This document shows positions 51,486-59,991 of a DNA stretch of 64,000 nucleotides, one piece after another. Made by a program: the position numbers and the translations under genes. Source of the stretch: Umezawaea beigongshangensis (lineage in GTDB: Bacteria; Actinomycetota; Actinomycetes; Mycobacteriales; Pseudonocardiaceae). The stretch is from NCBI RefSeq assembly GCF_016464305.1, contig NZ_JAEIOJ010000009.1, positions 124,001 through 188,000 on the forward strand. The letters run 5' to 3'. The notes beneath the pieces are model-generated. The model had not been told where the DNA came from. It was given only the letters and a program-made list of their open reading frames with translations, and did no database searches. How positions within the stretch are numbered: the first letter of the stretch is position 1; each line of letters opens with the position of its first letter.

Positions 51486-53648
51486 TCAGGGAGCAGGCCT
51501 GTTCGGGTCGATCTCCAGCTCATCGCCGAGCGGATCGCGTCCCTCCGCTTCGCCGGGTCGGCGCAGGAACCAGCTCCGCAGCACCAGGCTCACGACGGCC
51601 GCGACCAGGAACAGGGCCGACGCGACGTGCAGCACGGTCGCCCGAGGGCTCTGCCCGAAGTTCTCGGTCACCGCGGGCGAGCGCGGGGTGCTGAGGACCA
51701 CGTGGACGTACAGGAAGAGCGCGGGCACGTAGAGCAGCCACCACACGCGCTCGTCCCACTGCTTGAGGTCGTACCCGTCCAGCGGCCGAACCGGTACCAG
51801 GCCGAAGACGACCGCCTGAACGCCCAGCACGAGCACCACGCACACGGCCTGCCCGAGGGTGAAGGGCCCCGCTGCGGTGGCGTGACGAGCCTCCCGGATC
51901 ACCGGTTCGGCGACGACCCACGTCCCCAGGCACACCACCAGGACGCTGACGGCGCCGCCCAGCGTCGCGCGTCCCCGGTGCGCTCCCCGGGGTTCGGCGA
52001 CGAGCGCGATGTACACGATCACCAGGCCGTACACGTACGGCACGGGCAGCTCCAGCAGGCGTGAGGCCGTGGCCGTCGACGCGGCGACGGCGAAGCCGAG
52101 TCCGATCGCCCGTACTCTGGCCGGTCCGCGCACGCTCCTGAGCAGCAGGTCCTTGGGCGTCTCGTAGGCGAGCACCACCAGCAGCAGCGCCGCCGTGGCT
52201 GCGCCGACCTTGAGCAGCGTGCCGCCGTCGGCGAGGCTCTTGTTCTGCGGATCGGCCCACGCCAGCAGCACGCCTCCGGCCAGGGCGTACCCCGGGACGC
52301 GCAGCCAGCCGGGCAGGCGGGGCGCGACCGGTTCCCGGCGCCGCGCGGCCGGGGTCCGCACCAGCTCGACGATCTTGTTGACCAGGTCTGCGGGGAAGGC
52401 CGCCTCCAGCAGCAGCACCAGGACGAGGAACCACACGGTCAGCGCGGCACTGGTGGCCAGTTCCCCGATGTCGGTGGACACCTCGCGCCACGTGGGCACG
52501 CCCAGGACGGGTGAGGGTGAGAGCGTCCACGCGCCAGGGCCCTCGGTCGGCGGAGGTGGTGGAGCGTCCGGTGCGAGGACGCCCTCGGCGGGCACGTCCG
52601 CGGCCGGTTCGTCCGCGGTGGCCGACGGACTCTCCGGCTGCCGGGTCAGCTCGAACACGGTCAGCGGCTCCGTCGTCGGCAGGGCCGTCGTACCCGCGAC
52701 GGAGGTCTCGCCGCCGCACCGGAACGCGACCTGGTGCACCCCGGCGGGCAACTCGGCCGAGATGATCGCGTGCAGGTCGATGAAGTCCCAGGGCCGGGAG
52801 GGGGCCCCACCGGCTCGCGACTCGTCCAGCCAGGTGTCCAACTCCGATCCGCCCACGACGATGACGCCCTCCAGGCACGTCGCCGGGTAGCCGTGCAGGT
52901 GGACGGTGATCTCCGGAGCGCCGGTCGACGGCCGGTCGCCGCCGGACAGCGGATCGGACGTGGACGTGGGCGTGGGCGTGAGACGTGCGCGCACCGTGAG
53001 GTGCACCGTCGCCTCGGCCGCAGCGCCGTCCGCGTCGACGGCCCGGTAGGGGAACGAGTCGTCGCCGGTGAACCCCAGCGGGGGCGAGTACTCGAACGCC
53101 CCGTCGGCGGCGAGGGAGTAGCGTCCTCCCCGAGCGGTGACCCCGTTCGGGGAGGACGCCTCGGCGACCATCGAAGCCCGGTTCGGGTGCGCGTCGTTGC
53201 CCAGCACACCCGGCGCGGGCACGCTCAGCAGGACCCCGTCGGTGGCCTCGTGCGCGTCGTCCCGCGGTTCCGGCCCCAGCCGCACCCCGACCTCCACCGC
53301 CGCCGTGTTGCTGTGGCCACCGGCCGCGTCGGTGATGCGATAGGTCCACCGGGCGGTGATCCCACCACCGGACCGCCAGCGGAAACCCGGTGGCGACGTG
53401 GTCGGCTCGACGACGCCGTCGGTCGGCCCCGACACCAGCTCCACGGAGACCCCTGCCGGGGCGGTGTCGTTGGCGAGCACGTCGACGGTGTACCAGCCGT
53501 CGACGGCCTGGTTGCTCGACCAGACGACGTGGTCGTCCACAGCGGACGCCTGGCGACCGGCCGCGAGCAGCACGGCCGCCGCCGACAGCAGGACCACCAC
53601 GACGACGATCTCCCGCCACGGCCCGCGGACCCGCACGCGTCCGATCAC
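51486..53648 (-). CDS. Large surface membrane protein with VCBS/tandem-95-like repeats, 720 aa
   Basis: An N-terminal hydrophobic segment (WREIVVVVVLLSAAAVLLAA) is followed by an extracellular region. Two beta-sandwich units there carry the Asn-Asp signature of Ig-like/cadherin-type bacterial repeats: YTVDVLANDTAP and PAPGVLGNDAHPN, the latter before FEYSPPLGFTGDDSFPYRAV. A Pro-rich linker (PDAPPPPPTEGPG) leads to about eight hydrophobic segments in the last 300 residues. The combination of exported beta domains and a polytopic C-terminus is uncommon; the function is unknown. GTG 53646-53648 lies directly after a GGGAGG run; a start a few codons later is possible. Confidence 0.7.
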   Translation of the reverse strand: MIGRVRVRGPWREIVVVVVLLSAAAVLLAAGRQASAVDDHVVWSSNQAVDGWYTVDVLANDTAPAGVSVELVSGPTDGVVEPTTSPPGFRWRSGGGITARWTYRITDAAGGHSNTAAVEVGVRLGPEPRDDAHEATDGVLLSVPAPGVLGNDAHPNRASMVAEASSPNGVTARGGRYSLAADGAFEYSPPLGFTGDDSFPYRAVDADGAAAEATVHLTVRARLTPTPTSTSDPLSGGDRPSTGAPEITVHLHGYPATCLEGVIVVGGSELDTWLDESRAGGAPSRPWDFIDLHAIISAELPAGVHQVAFRCGGETSVAGTTALPTTEPLTVFELTRQPESPSATADEPAADVPAEGVLAPDAPPPPPTEGPGAWTLSPSPVLGVPTWREVSTDIGELATSAALTVWFLVLVLLLEAAFPADLVNKIVELVRTPAARRREPVAPRLPGWLRVPGYALAGGVLLAWADPQNKSLADGGTLLKVGAATAALLLVVLAYETPKDLLLRSVRGPARVRAIGLGFAVAASTATASRLLELPVPYVYGLVIVYIALVAEPRGAHRGRATLGGAVSVLVVCLGTWVVAEPVIREARHATAAGPFTLGQAVCVVLVLGVQAVVFGLVPVRPLDGYDLKQWDERVWWLLYVPALFLYVHVVLSTPRSPAVTENFGQSPRATVLHVASALFLVAAVVSLVLRSWFLRRPGEAEGRDPLGDELEIDPNRPAP

Positions 53649-53972
53649 CACCTCCCCCCTGCGCCGTTCGCCAGCGGCTGCCACCGCCACAGCGCCCCGG
53701 CGAGCTGCCGGTGGCACCCCCCGGGGTGCGTCGCCCCCGCGTCGAGCGGACGGAGCCGCTGCGGAGGACTCACGTCGATCGCGCCCGTCAGCCGGTGCAG
53801 ATCCACCGGTCGGCGCACAGGAACGTCCACCACCCGCACCTCCGTTCGCAGCAGCCGGTTCTAGTCGGTACCACGAGGCCGCGCGGAGAGGAACGCCATC
53901 GTGCGGTCCGCGGCGAATCCGAGCGGCGGGCGCGGTTCCCGCTCGCGCTCGACGCCCGGCACCCGGCCCGCG

Positions 53973-54347
53973 TCAGAGGGCGTGCGGTCCGAACCGGCCC
54001 CAGGCCACCACCGCGGCCAGGAGCAGCAGCACCGCGTTCGGCGCCAGCCACGCGAATTCCGCGCGCCGCGTGTGCACCACCACCGCACCGGCCATCACGG
54101 CCACCAGACCGGTCGCGGCGAGCGGCACCAGGACCGGGGCGATGCCGGTCACCGCCGGGAGGACCAGCCCGATCGCGGCCAGCAGCTCGAGGACACCGAC
54201 CGTCTTGATCGCCACCGGAGGCCAGTTCTCGTACCAGCCCATGCCGGAGGCGACCAGCTTCTCCCGCGACCGCAGCGCCTTCGTCGCCCCGGCGTGCAGG
54301 AACACGGCCGCGAGCAGCCCGGCAACGCCCCACAGAACGACGTTCAT
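53973..54347 (-). CDS. DoxX-family membrane protein, 124 aa
   Basis: Four hydrophobic segments in 124 residues fit DoxX-like proteins: WGVAGLLAAVFLHAGATKAL at the N-terminus, AIKTVGVLELLAAIGLVLPA, PLAATGLVAVMAGAVVVHTR and LAPNAVLLLLAAVVAWGRFG. The GATKAL and KTVGVLELLAAIGL patterns are family-typical. It is divergent from a MarR regulator across 96 bases, a common DoxX arrangement, and is probably repressed by it. Confidence 0.85.
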   Translation of the reverse strand: MNVVLWGVAGLLAAVFLHAGATKALRSREKLVASGMGWYENWPPVAIKTVGVLELLAAIGLVLPAVTGIAPVLVPLAATGLVAVMAGAVVVHTRRAEFAWLAPNAVLLLLAAVVAWGRFGPHAL

Positions 54348-54443
54348 GATCCACCCTTGACACAGATTGAGTTAAACATTGAAGTGAACCGTAGATCCCC
54401 ACGACGTCAGCGCGCAAGCGTTGATCACTTGCGCGTTGAAGTT

Positions 54444-54944
54444 ATGCTCACCGGCGTGACCGACGAACCCCGCTGGTTGGACCCCGCCGAGGAGCAGACC
54501 TGGATCACCCTGGTCGCCGTGCTGTTCCGGCTGCCCGCCGCCCTCGACGCGCAGTTGCAGCGCGACGCCGGGATCAGCCACTTCGAGTACCTGATCCTCG
54601 TCGGCCTGTCCGAGGCCCCGGAGCGCACGCTGCGGATGAGCGCGCTGGCCCTGCTCTGCGAGGGCTCGCTCCCCCGCCTCTCGCAGGCCGTCGGCCGCCT
54701 GGAGAAGCGCGGCTGGGTGCGCCGCACGCCGGACCCGACCGACGGCCGCTACACGCTCGCGATCCTCACCGACGAGGGCCGGGACAAGATCGTCGCCACC
54801 GCGCCCGGCCACGTCGCCGAGGTCCGCCGCCTGGTCTTCGACCCGATGACCAGGGCGCAGCCCGGACAACTGCGCGAGATCGGCGCCCGCGTGCTGCGCG
54901 CCGTCGACCCGGACGGCCCGCGGCCCGGCACCCGCCCCTTCTGA
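54444..54944 (+). CDS. MarR-family transcriptional regulator, 166 aa
   Basis: The winged helix is in the middle: LIDAQLQRDAGISHFEYLIL-like helix (AALDAQLQRDAGISHFEYLI), then LRMSALALLCEGSLPRLSQA, VGRLEKRGWVRRTPDPTDGR with the wing, and LTDEGRDKIVATAPGHVAEV as the dimerisation helix. All are typical of MarR. ATG 54444 is chosen; a GTG 12 bases later is possible. The 96-base region shared with doxX contains several AT-rich TTGA half-sites (for example ATTGAGTTAAACATTGAA at 54367-54384) that could be its operator. Confidence 0.9.
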   Translation: MLTGVTDEPRWLDPAEEQTWITLVAVLFRLPAALDAQLQRDAGISHFEYLILVGLSEAPERTLRMSALALLCEGSLPRLSQAVGRLEKRGWVRRTPDPTDGRYTLAILTDEGRDKIVATAPGHVAEVRRLVFDPMTRAQPGQLREIGARVLRAVDPDGPRPGTRPF

Positions 54945-55068
54945 CCGGTCCTCCCGCGCCTCCGTCGTGCCCGGCGCTCACCACGAAACGGGTGCGGAAA
55001 GTTCCGCGGGCCGTGCAACCCGCCGTCCGCGGCGACTGTATCGGGGGTGACGGTGGGGAGGCTTGCTG

Positions 55069-55674
55069 GTGGATCGTCACGACTTCACGCGGGTGGTGCG
55101 TGAGCGAGCGGTGCCGTGGCGTCGCGTCGCGTTCCTGATCTGCGGGGACTGGACGCGTGCGGACGACCTGGTGCAGGTGGCGCTGATCCGCCTGTACCGG
55201 CACTGGCACCGCATCGAGCCCGACGGCTTGGAGGCCTACGCGCGCAGGGTGATCTCGCGCTTGGCCGTGGACGAGGCCGCACGCGCCGCCCGTCGCGGTG
55301 AGGTGTTCGGGGAGGTTCCCGACCGTCCGGGGAACGCGACCGCGGTGGACGAGGCGGTCGGCGGGACGCTGGACGTGCGCGCGGCGCTGCGGACGGTGCC
55401 GCCGCGGCAGCGCGCGGTGCTGGTGCTGCGCTTCTACGCCGGGCTGGACGTGGCCGAGACCGCGGCGGCGCTGCGCATCAGCCGGGGCACGGTCAAGTCG
55501 CAGTGCGCCCGCGGTCTGGCCACCCTGCGCACCGCACTGGGACCACACGCCGATCTCGGCGTCACCGCGACCGGTGACTCGACGGCCGCGGCCGTGCCGA
55601 CGGGACCCGGCCGCGATCGCCGGACGCGGGCCGGCGACACCGGTCAGCCACACGCGCAGCGACTGAGGGGGTAG
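55069..55674 (+). CDS. SigE-family ECF RNA polymerase sigma factor, 201 aa
   Basis: Region 2 is DFTRVVRERAVPWRRVAFLI and ADDLVQVALIRLYRHWHRIE (about residues 5-50). Region 4 is RTVPPRQRAVLVLRFYAGLD, VAETAAALRISRGTVKSQCA and RGLATLR (about 105-155). The DDLVQ.ALIRLYRHW wording fits actinomycete SigE/SigE70-type ECF factors. A C-terminal tail of about 45 residues is low complexity. GTG 55069 is best spaced from GGGAGG. The following gene, 3 bases downstream, encodes a membrane protein likely to be its partner. Confidence 0.9.
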   Translation: MDRHDFTRVVRERAVPWRRVAFLICGDWTRADDLVQVALIRLYRHWHRIEPDGLEAYARRVISRLAVDEAARAARRGEVFGEVPDRPGNATAVDEAVGGTLDVRAALRTVPPRQRAVLVLRFYAGLDVAETAAALRISRGTVKSQCARGLATLRTALGPHADLGVTATGDSTAAAVPTGPGRDRRTRAGDTGQPHAQRLRG

Positions 55675-55677
55675 AGG

Positions 55678-56307
55678 GTGCACGAGCGGGACGACAGGGA
55701 CCGCACCGTGTTCGACCGCGCGGTGGGTGCGGACGAGCCGCCGCTGCGGGTGGACTTCGACGCCGTCGAGCAGGCGGGGGCGCGATCGTTGCGCCGTCGC
55801 CGCGCCGCGGTGCCGCTGCTGACCGCGGCCGCCGTCGTCGCGGCCGTCAGCGGCGCGGTGGCCCTCACCGGCCCCCCCGGCGGTGGCACGTCGGCGCAGC
55901 TCGCCGCGCCCGGCGCCAGCACCTCCCCGGCGGGTGCGAGGCCGATCGGCACGGCGGTGCCCAGCACGCGCACCGCCGCGTACTGCTACCGCACCGCCGA
56001 CATCACCAGCGACGAGCCGGATCAGCACGTGATGGTGGGCTTCGCCGGGGACGACCCCGACGGCCGGGGCGACGTCGCCTCGCGCCTGCTGAGAATCTGC
56101 GGCAGCGCGTGGACCGAGAACCACTACGGCTGGCGGGGCCCGATCGGCGACGGCAAGACCTACTCGGCACCCGACCTGGTGGCCTGCGTGCTCGACGACG
56201 CCGCCGCGGACGCGACCGACGTGGTGGAGGGCGCCGCCGCGGTGTTCCCCGGCACCGAGCAGACCTGCGCCGACCTGGGGTTGCCGGTGGCCGCGCTGAA
56301 CGGGTGA
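55678..56307 (+). CDS. Single-pass membrane protein linked to the ECF sigma factor, 209 aa
   Basis: An N-terminal cytoplasmic part of about 45 residues is followed by one transmembrane helix (AVPLLTAAAVVAAVSGAVAL) and an extracellular domain with four Cys (AYCYRTADIT, LRICGSAW, LVACVLDDAA, EQTCADLGLP). This topology matches small anti-sigma or sigma-associated proteins found after SigE-type factors, although no zinc-binding anti-sigma motif (HxxxCxxC) is visible. It starts 3 bases after the sigma-factor stop at a GTG. Its function is inferred from position only. Confidence 0.7.
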   Translation: MHERDDRDRTVFDRAVGADEPPLRVDFDAVEQAGARSLRRRRAAVPLLTAAAVVAAVSGAVALTGPPGGGTSAQLAAPGASTSPAGARPIGTAVPSTRTAAYCYRTADITSDEPDQHVMVGFAGDDPDGRGDVASRLLRICGSAWTENHYGWRGPIGDGKTYSAPDLVACVLDDAAADATDVVEGAAAVFPGTEQTCADLGLPVAALNG

Positions 56308-56356
56308 ACCCCGATCGTCGCAGTCGTCCCGATCGGCGCGGGCGGGCGATCGGAAT

Positions 56357-56653
56357 TCACTCCAGGCCGAGAACCGTCACGAGCAGGCCGGGGAAGCGCT
56401 GCTCGAACTCCGGGCGCAGCGAGTGCCAGCAGCGGGTGCCCTCCGGCCTGATGAACACCACCCCGGCCTTGCGGAGCGTGGTGAAGTGGTGGCTCAAGGT
56501 CGACTGCGAGACCTCCACCTGCATCTCCGAGACCTGGTGCTCCCCGCCGTCGCTGAGCGTGCGCACGATCGCGAGGCGGACGGGGTCGCCCAGTGCTGAC
56601 AGGGCTCTGGCCAGGGCGACTTCGTCGAGGTCCGGGTGGTCGAAGTGGCGCAC
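56357..56653 (-). CDS. ArsR-family HTH transcriptional regulator, 98 aa
   Basis: The winged helix of ArsR type is clear: LARALSALGDPVRLAIVRTL, HQVSEMQVEVSQSTLSHHFT, TLRKAGVVFIRPEGTRCWHS, LRPEFEQRFPGLL. No metal-binding Cys cluster is seen, so it probably senses a small molecule or another cue. The chosen GTG at 56651-56653 may be leaderless (TACTCT 9 bases upstream). It is divergent from the NmrA-like gene across a 31-base inverted repeat and should control it. Confidence 0.88.
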   Translation of the reverse strand: MRHFDHPDLDEVALARALSALGDPVRLAIVRTLSDGGEHQVSEMQVEVSQSTLSHHFTTLRKAGVVFIRPEGTRCWHSLRPEFEQRFPGLLVTVLGLE

Positions 56654-56667
56654 GCCGAACAGAGTAC

Positions 56668-56698
56668 CTTCATCGATGTTCGACGTTGATAGATGAAG
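56668..56698. promoter_or_regulatory. Inverted repeat between ArsR and NmrA-like genes
   Basis: Perfect 7-base arms CTTCATC (56668-56674) and GATGAAG (56692-56698) flank an internal partly symmetric ATGTTCGACGTTGAT. The element lies between the two divergent starts, the usual place for an ArsR operator. Confidence 0.55.
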
Positions 56699-56708
56699 GC
56701 GGTTGTCG

Positions 56709-57584
56709 ATGATCTTGCTCACGGGTGCGACCGGGACGATCGGTGGCCTGCTGGCGCACCGCCTCGCGGCGGACGGAGTGCCCTTCCGCGCGCTGGTGCG
56801 CCGGGAGGGCGTGACGATCCCCGGAGCGGAGGTGGTCGTCGGGGACCTGGACGACCCGGCGACCCTGCCGGAGGCGTTCGCGGGTGTCGGGCAGCTGTTC
56901 CTGAACACCGCCGGGCCATACCCGGACGAGGAACCGGTGATCGCTCAGCAGTTCGCCGCGATCGACGCCGCAGTGGCGGCCGGGGTCGAGCACGTCGTCA
57001 AGATCTCCACCGCGGGGGCGAGGGCGGACGGGCCGATGCCGCTGGGGACCCACGCGAAGATCGAGGCCCGTCTCGCGGGCTCGGGGCTCGCCGGGACCGT
57101 GCTGCGGCCGAACACCGTCATGCAGAACCTCGTCCGCGGGATCGCGATCTTCACTCCCGACGGCGACCTCTTCGAGCCCTTCGGCGGGAAGGTCGCGCAC
57201 GTCGACGCCCGGGACGTCGCGGACTGCGCCTTCGCGGTGCTCACCGGATCAGCGCCCCGAGGTGGGACGCACGACCTCACCGGCCCCCTGGCGCTGACCG
57301 CGGCGGAACTGACGACGGCTCTGTCGACTGCTCTGGACCGCAGGATCGGACTGGTGCAGCCCGGCCTCGACGAGCTCGAACCGATCCTCCTCGGCCGGGG
57401 GATGCCGGAGTCCTACGTGAAGCACTTCGTGGAGCTCGCCCGGCTCGTCGGCGCCGGTCTGCTCGCCGACGTCACCACGGCCGTCACCGACCTCACCGGG
57501 AACCCGCCGCGCTCCCTCGACGCGTTCATCGCCGAGCACCGCGACCGGCTGCGCGGCGTTCCGGCGCCGTCCTTCTGGGCCTGA
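56709..57584 (+). CDS. NmrA-like NAD(P)-binding oxidoreductase (atypical SDR), 291 aa
   Basis: The Rossmann motif is MILLTGATGTIGGLLAHRLA (GxxGxxG). Next come VRREGVTIPGAEVVVGDLDD, VGQLFLNTAGPYPDEEPVIA, VEHVVKISTAGARADG and TVLRPNTVMQNLVRGIAIFT, the NmrA/HSCARG pattern. VAHVDARDVADCAFAVLTGS is the typical later strand. There is no YxxxK in the usual place, as expected for the atypical class. Members sense NADP(H) or reduce quinones. It is divergently regulated with the ArsR protein. Confidence 0.88.
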   Translation: MILLTGATGTIGGLLAHRLAADGVPFRALVRREGVTIPGAEVVVGDLDDPATLPEAFAGVGQLFLNTAGPYPDEEPVIAQQFAAIDAAVAAGVEHVVKISTAGARADGPMPLGTHAKIEARLAGSGLAGTVLRPNTVMQNLVRGIAIFTPDGDLFEPFGGKVAHVDARDVADCAFAVLTGSAPRGGTHDLTGPLALTAAELTTALSTALDRRIGLVQPGLDELEPILLGRGMPESYVKHFVELARLVGAGLLADVTTAVTDLTGNPPRSLDAFIAEHRDRLRGVPAPSFWA

Positions 57585-57623
57585 GGACCGGGTGGACCCG
57601 GTCCGGCCGGTGCGCCGGAGGAG

Positions 57624-58577
57624 TCACGACGCGCGTGCCGCGAGCGCGTCGGCGCGCACCCGGTACCGGTACTCGCTCGGCGACTGGGCGCGGGCCCGCT
57701 GGAACGCGCGGCTGAACGCCTTCGGCGAGGCGTACCCGACGGCGGCCGCGATGGACTCCACGGGATCACCGGTGTCGCGCAGCCGGATGGCGCCGAGGTC
57801 CATCCGCAACCGGGTCAGGTAGGCGCCGGGCGACTGGCCGAGCACGGCGGCGAACCGCCGCGACAGCGTCGCGCGGGAGACGTGGAGCGCGGCGGCCAGG
57901 GACGCCGTGGTCCACGCGCGACCGGGTTCGTGGTGGATTCGCGTCAGCGCGTCCCGCACGACCGGGTCGCGCAGCGCGTCGAGCCACGACGCCGACCGCT
58001 CGGCCGGACGCCCGGCCAGCTGAGCTCGTGCGAACTGGACGAGCACCAGGTCGACGAGGCTGTTCACCGCTGCGGTCGTGCCGAACTGCGGAGCCGCCAG
58101 TTCCGCGGACAGCAGCTGCGCGGTGGCGACCAGTCGCGGCTGCTGCTCGGCCACGACGCGCACAGGTCGTGACAGCGCCGGGAACAGCGGGATGCTCGAC
58201 TCCGAGTCCTGCTCGTGGTGCACGGTCAGCACGCGCGTGCGGACCGGCCCCGTCCCGAGGCGCATCGCGGTCCCCGTCTTCTCGGCGGCGGTGGCGGCGA
58301 TCCGGTCGCACGGTCCGGTCCGCGCTCCGGGCACCCCGGCCAGTCCGTGCGGGGTGCCCGGCGGCACCAGCACGGCGTCCCCGCCACCGACGCGCAGCGA
58401 CGGCTCACCGGGCACCTGCAACCACAGCTCGCCCTCGGTCACCAGGTGCAGGGCGGCTCCCGGATAGGTCTGCAACCACACGCCCCACACGCCCCCGGCC
58501 TCGATCCGCACTCCCAGGGAGCTTCGCGCGCCGTACACCTGCAACACGTCCGCCAGCACGTCCACGGCCACCATCAT
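57624..58577 (-). CDS. AraC-family regulator with cupin-type sensor domain, 317 aa
   Basis: The N-terminal cupin_6-like domain includes GVWGVWLQTYPGAALHLVTE and AVLVPPGTPHGLAG. The C-terminal AraC double helix-turn-helix is AWTTASLAAALHVSRATLSR, RFAAVLGQSPGAYLTRLRMD and DPVESIAAAVGYASPKAFSR, ending with AQSPSEYR. It is divergent from the zinc-type dehydrogenase at 58708 and is likely its regulator. Start ATG at 58575-58577 is one of a pair (ATGATG). Confidence 0.9.
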   Translation of the reverse strand: MMVAVDVLADVLQVYGARSSLGVRIEAGGVWGVWLQTYPGAALHLVTEGELWLQVPGEPSLRVGGGDAVLVPPGTPHGLAGVPGARTGPCDRIAATAAEKTGTAMRLGTGPVRTRVLTVHHEQDSESSIPLFPALSRPVRVVAEQQPRLVATAQLLSAELAAPQFGTTAAVNSLVDLVLVQFARAQLAGRPAERSASWLDALRDPVVRDALTRIHHEPGRAWTTASLAAALHVSRATLSRRFAAVLGQSPGAYLTRLRMDLGAIRLRDTGDPVESIAAAVGYASPKAFSRAFQRARAQSPSEYRYRVRADALAARAS

Positions 58578-58707
58578 GACAGCGCCGACGTCCCCTCCCG
58601 CTCCGGTGAGACGAACGGCTACCTCGTCGAGGCACACGGCCGTGGCCCCGTCCGGACGGCGAGCCGATGATCGACCCGATGCCCGCACCACTCAGGAGGA
58701 CACCACC

Positions 58708-59619
58708 ATGCGCGCACTCGTGGTCGCTCGCGGGGACACCGGTCCCGTGCGGTTCGACGAGGTCGGGGAACCGTTGCCGACTCCGCACGAGGCCCTGGTC
58801 GAGATCCGGCACATCGGACTCAACCTCGGTGAGCTGAAGCACGCCGACCAGTGGCCGGTCGGTGCGATCCACGGTCACGACGCGTCGGGCGTGGTCCTGC
58901 GCGCGGCCGCGGACGGCACGGGGCCGGCGGAGGGCGCCCGGGTCGCCCTGGGGCACGCGCCCCACGCCTGGGCCGAGCGGATCGCCGTGGCTCCGGCGTG
59001 GCTGGGGGTGGTTCCCGACGGCGTCGACCTCGGTGACGCCGCCGCCGTCGGCGTCGCGGGCGTCACCGCCCTGCGCGCGCTGCGTTCCCGCTCCGTCCTC
59101 GCCCGCCGGGTGCTCGTCACCGGCGCGAGCGGCGGCGTGGGGCGCTTCGCCGTGCAGCTCGCGGGGGTCGCGGGCGCGCACGTGAGCGCGCTGGTGGGGT
59201 CCCCCGAACGGGCGGCCGGTCTGCGTGAACTCGGCGCCGACGAGGTCGCCACCGACATCTCCGGACTGCTGGGCGAGTTCGACCTCGTCGTCGACACCGT
59301 CGGCGGCCCGCAACTGGCCGCCGTGTGGGACCGGCTCGCCGTCGGCGGCGACGTCCAGCTCGTCGGCTTCGCCTCCGGCCTGCCCACGACGTTCCCCACC
59401 GGCTCGCTGTTCTCCTTCGGCACGCCCAGGACCCTGAGCACCTTCGGCGACACCGTCTCCGCCGTCGACGCCGAACTGGCGGACCTGCTGGAGCTGCTGG
59501 CCTCCGGTCGTCTCTCCGCGGAGGTCGGCCTCCGCGCCGGCTGGCACGACGTCGACCACGCGGTCCGGTCGCTGTTCGCGCGAGAGGTGCGCGGCAAGAT
59601 CGTCCTCGACGTGACCTGA
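58708..59619 (+). CDS. Quinone-oxidoreductase-like medium-chain dehydrogenase, 303 aa
   Basis: The GroES-like domain starts MRALVVARGDTGPVRFDEVG and has VEIRHIGLNLGELKHADQWP with IHGHDASGVVL. The Rossmann motif is RRVLVTGASGGVGRFAVQLA (AxGGVG), followed by FDLVVDTVGGPQLAAVWDRL. The catalytic zinc Cys/His set is incomplete, so it belongs to the zinc-independent quinone reductase/enoyl reductase branch. NAD(P)H-dependent reduction of quinones or enones is likely. ATG 58708 has a strong AGGAGGA site. It is divergent from the AraC/cupin regulator. Confidence 0.88.
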   Translation: MRALVVARGDTGPVRFDEVGEPLPTPHEALVEIRHIGLNLGELKHADQWPVGAIHGHDASGVVLRAAADGTGPAEGARVALGHAPHAWAERIAVAPAWLGVVPDGVDLGDAAAVGVAGVTALRALRSRSVLARRVLVTGASGGVGRFAVQLAGVAGAHVSALVGSPERAAGLRELGADEVATDISGLLGEFDLVVDTVGGPQLAAVWDRLAVGGDVQLVGFASGLPTTFPTGSLFSFGTPRTLSTFGDTVSAVDAELADLLELLASGRLSAEVGLRAGWHDVDHAVRSLFAREVRGKIVLDVT

Positions 59620-59790
59620 CGGTCGGGAACCGGGCGCGAAGCGCGTGCGGGCGTCCGCGCGGAAGCGGCCGGTCAGCAGCCCGGAGGCCAGTGGACTGCG
59701 CACCAGCGCGCCCGGCCCGCAGCGCTGGCACACCGGCAGCACGCCGCGCTCGGCAGCGCGGCCGAGGATCGAGCAGCGGGGTTGTTCGGT
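59620..59790 (-). pseudogene. Aldo/keto reductase fragment
   Basis: The minus strand encodes AAERGVLPVCQRCGPGALVR, then SPLASGLLTGRFRADARTRF. This is the recognisable strand and loop of aldo/keto reductases in which the chain typically reads LPACRELGVGVLAYSPLASG. No catalytic Asp-Tyr-Lys-His region lies upstream and the fragment ends at the stop of the dehydrogenase gene. It is a remnant within an otherwise gene-free 372 bases (59620-59991). Confidence 0.5.
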
Positions 59791-59991
59791 GCGGAAGCGG
59801 GCCGGACCGCGCCGCCGGGGGCACGTGCGCACGAGAAGGCGTCCTCGTCTTCGGGGGACCGGCGGGCGAGCGCGGTGAGACCCCCGGTGCTGCCGCCGGG
59901 GCACGTCGGCGGTGGATCGCCGCCGACGTGCCCCTGGCCGTCGGCTCGTCAGCCGGGCCGGTCGGAGTGGCAGGCCGGGGGCAGTGCGCGA

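Noticed and set aside
55678-56307. Zinc-binding anti-sigma factor (ZAS) assignment
   Set aside because: The HxxxCxxC motif is absent; only position and topology suggest a link to the sigma factor.
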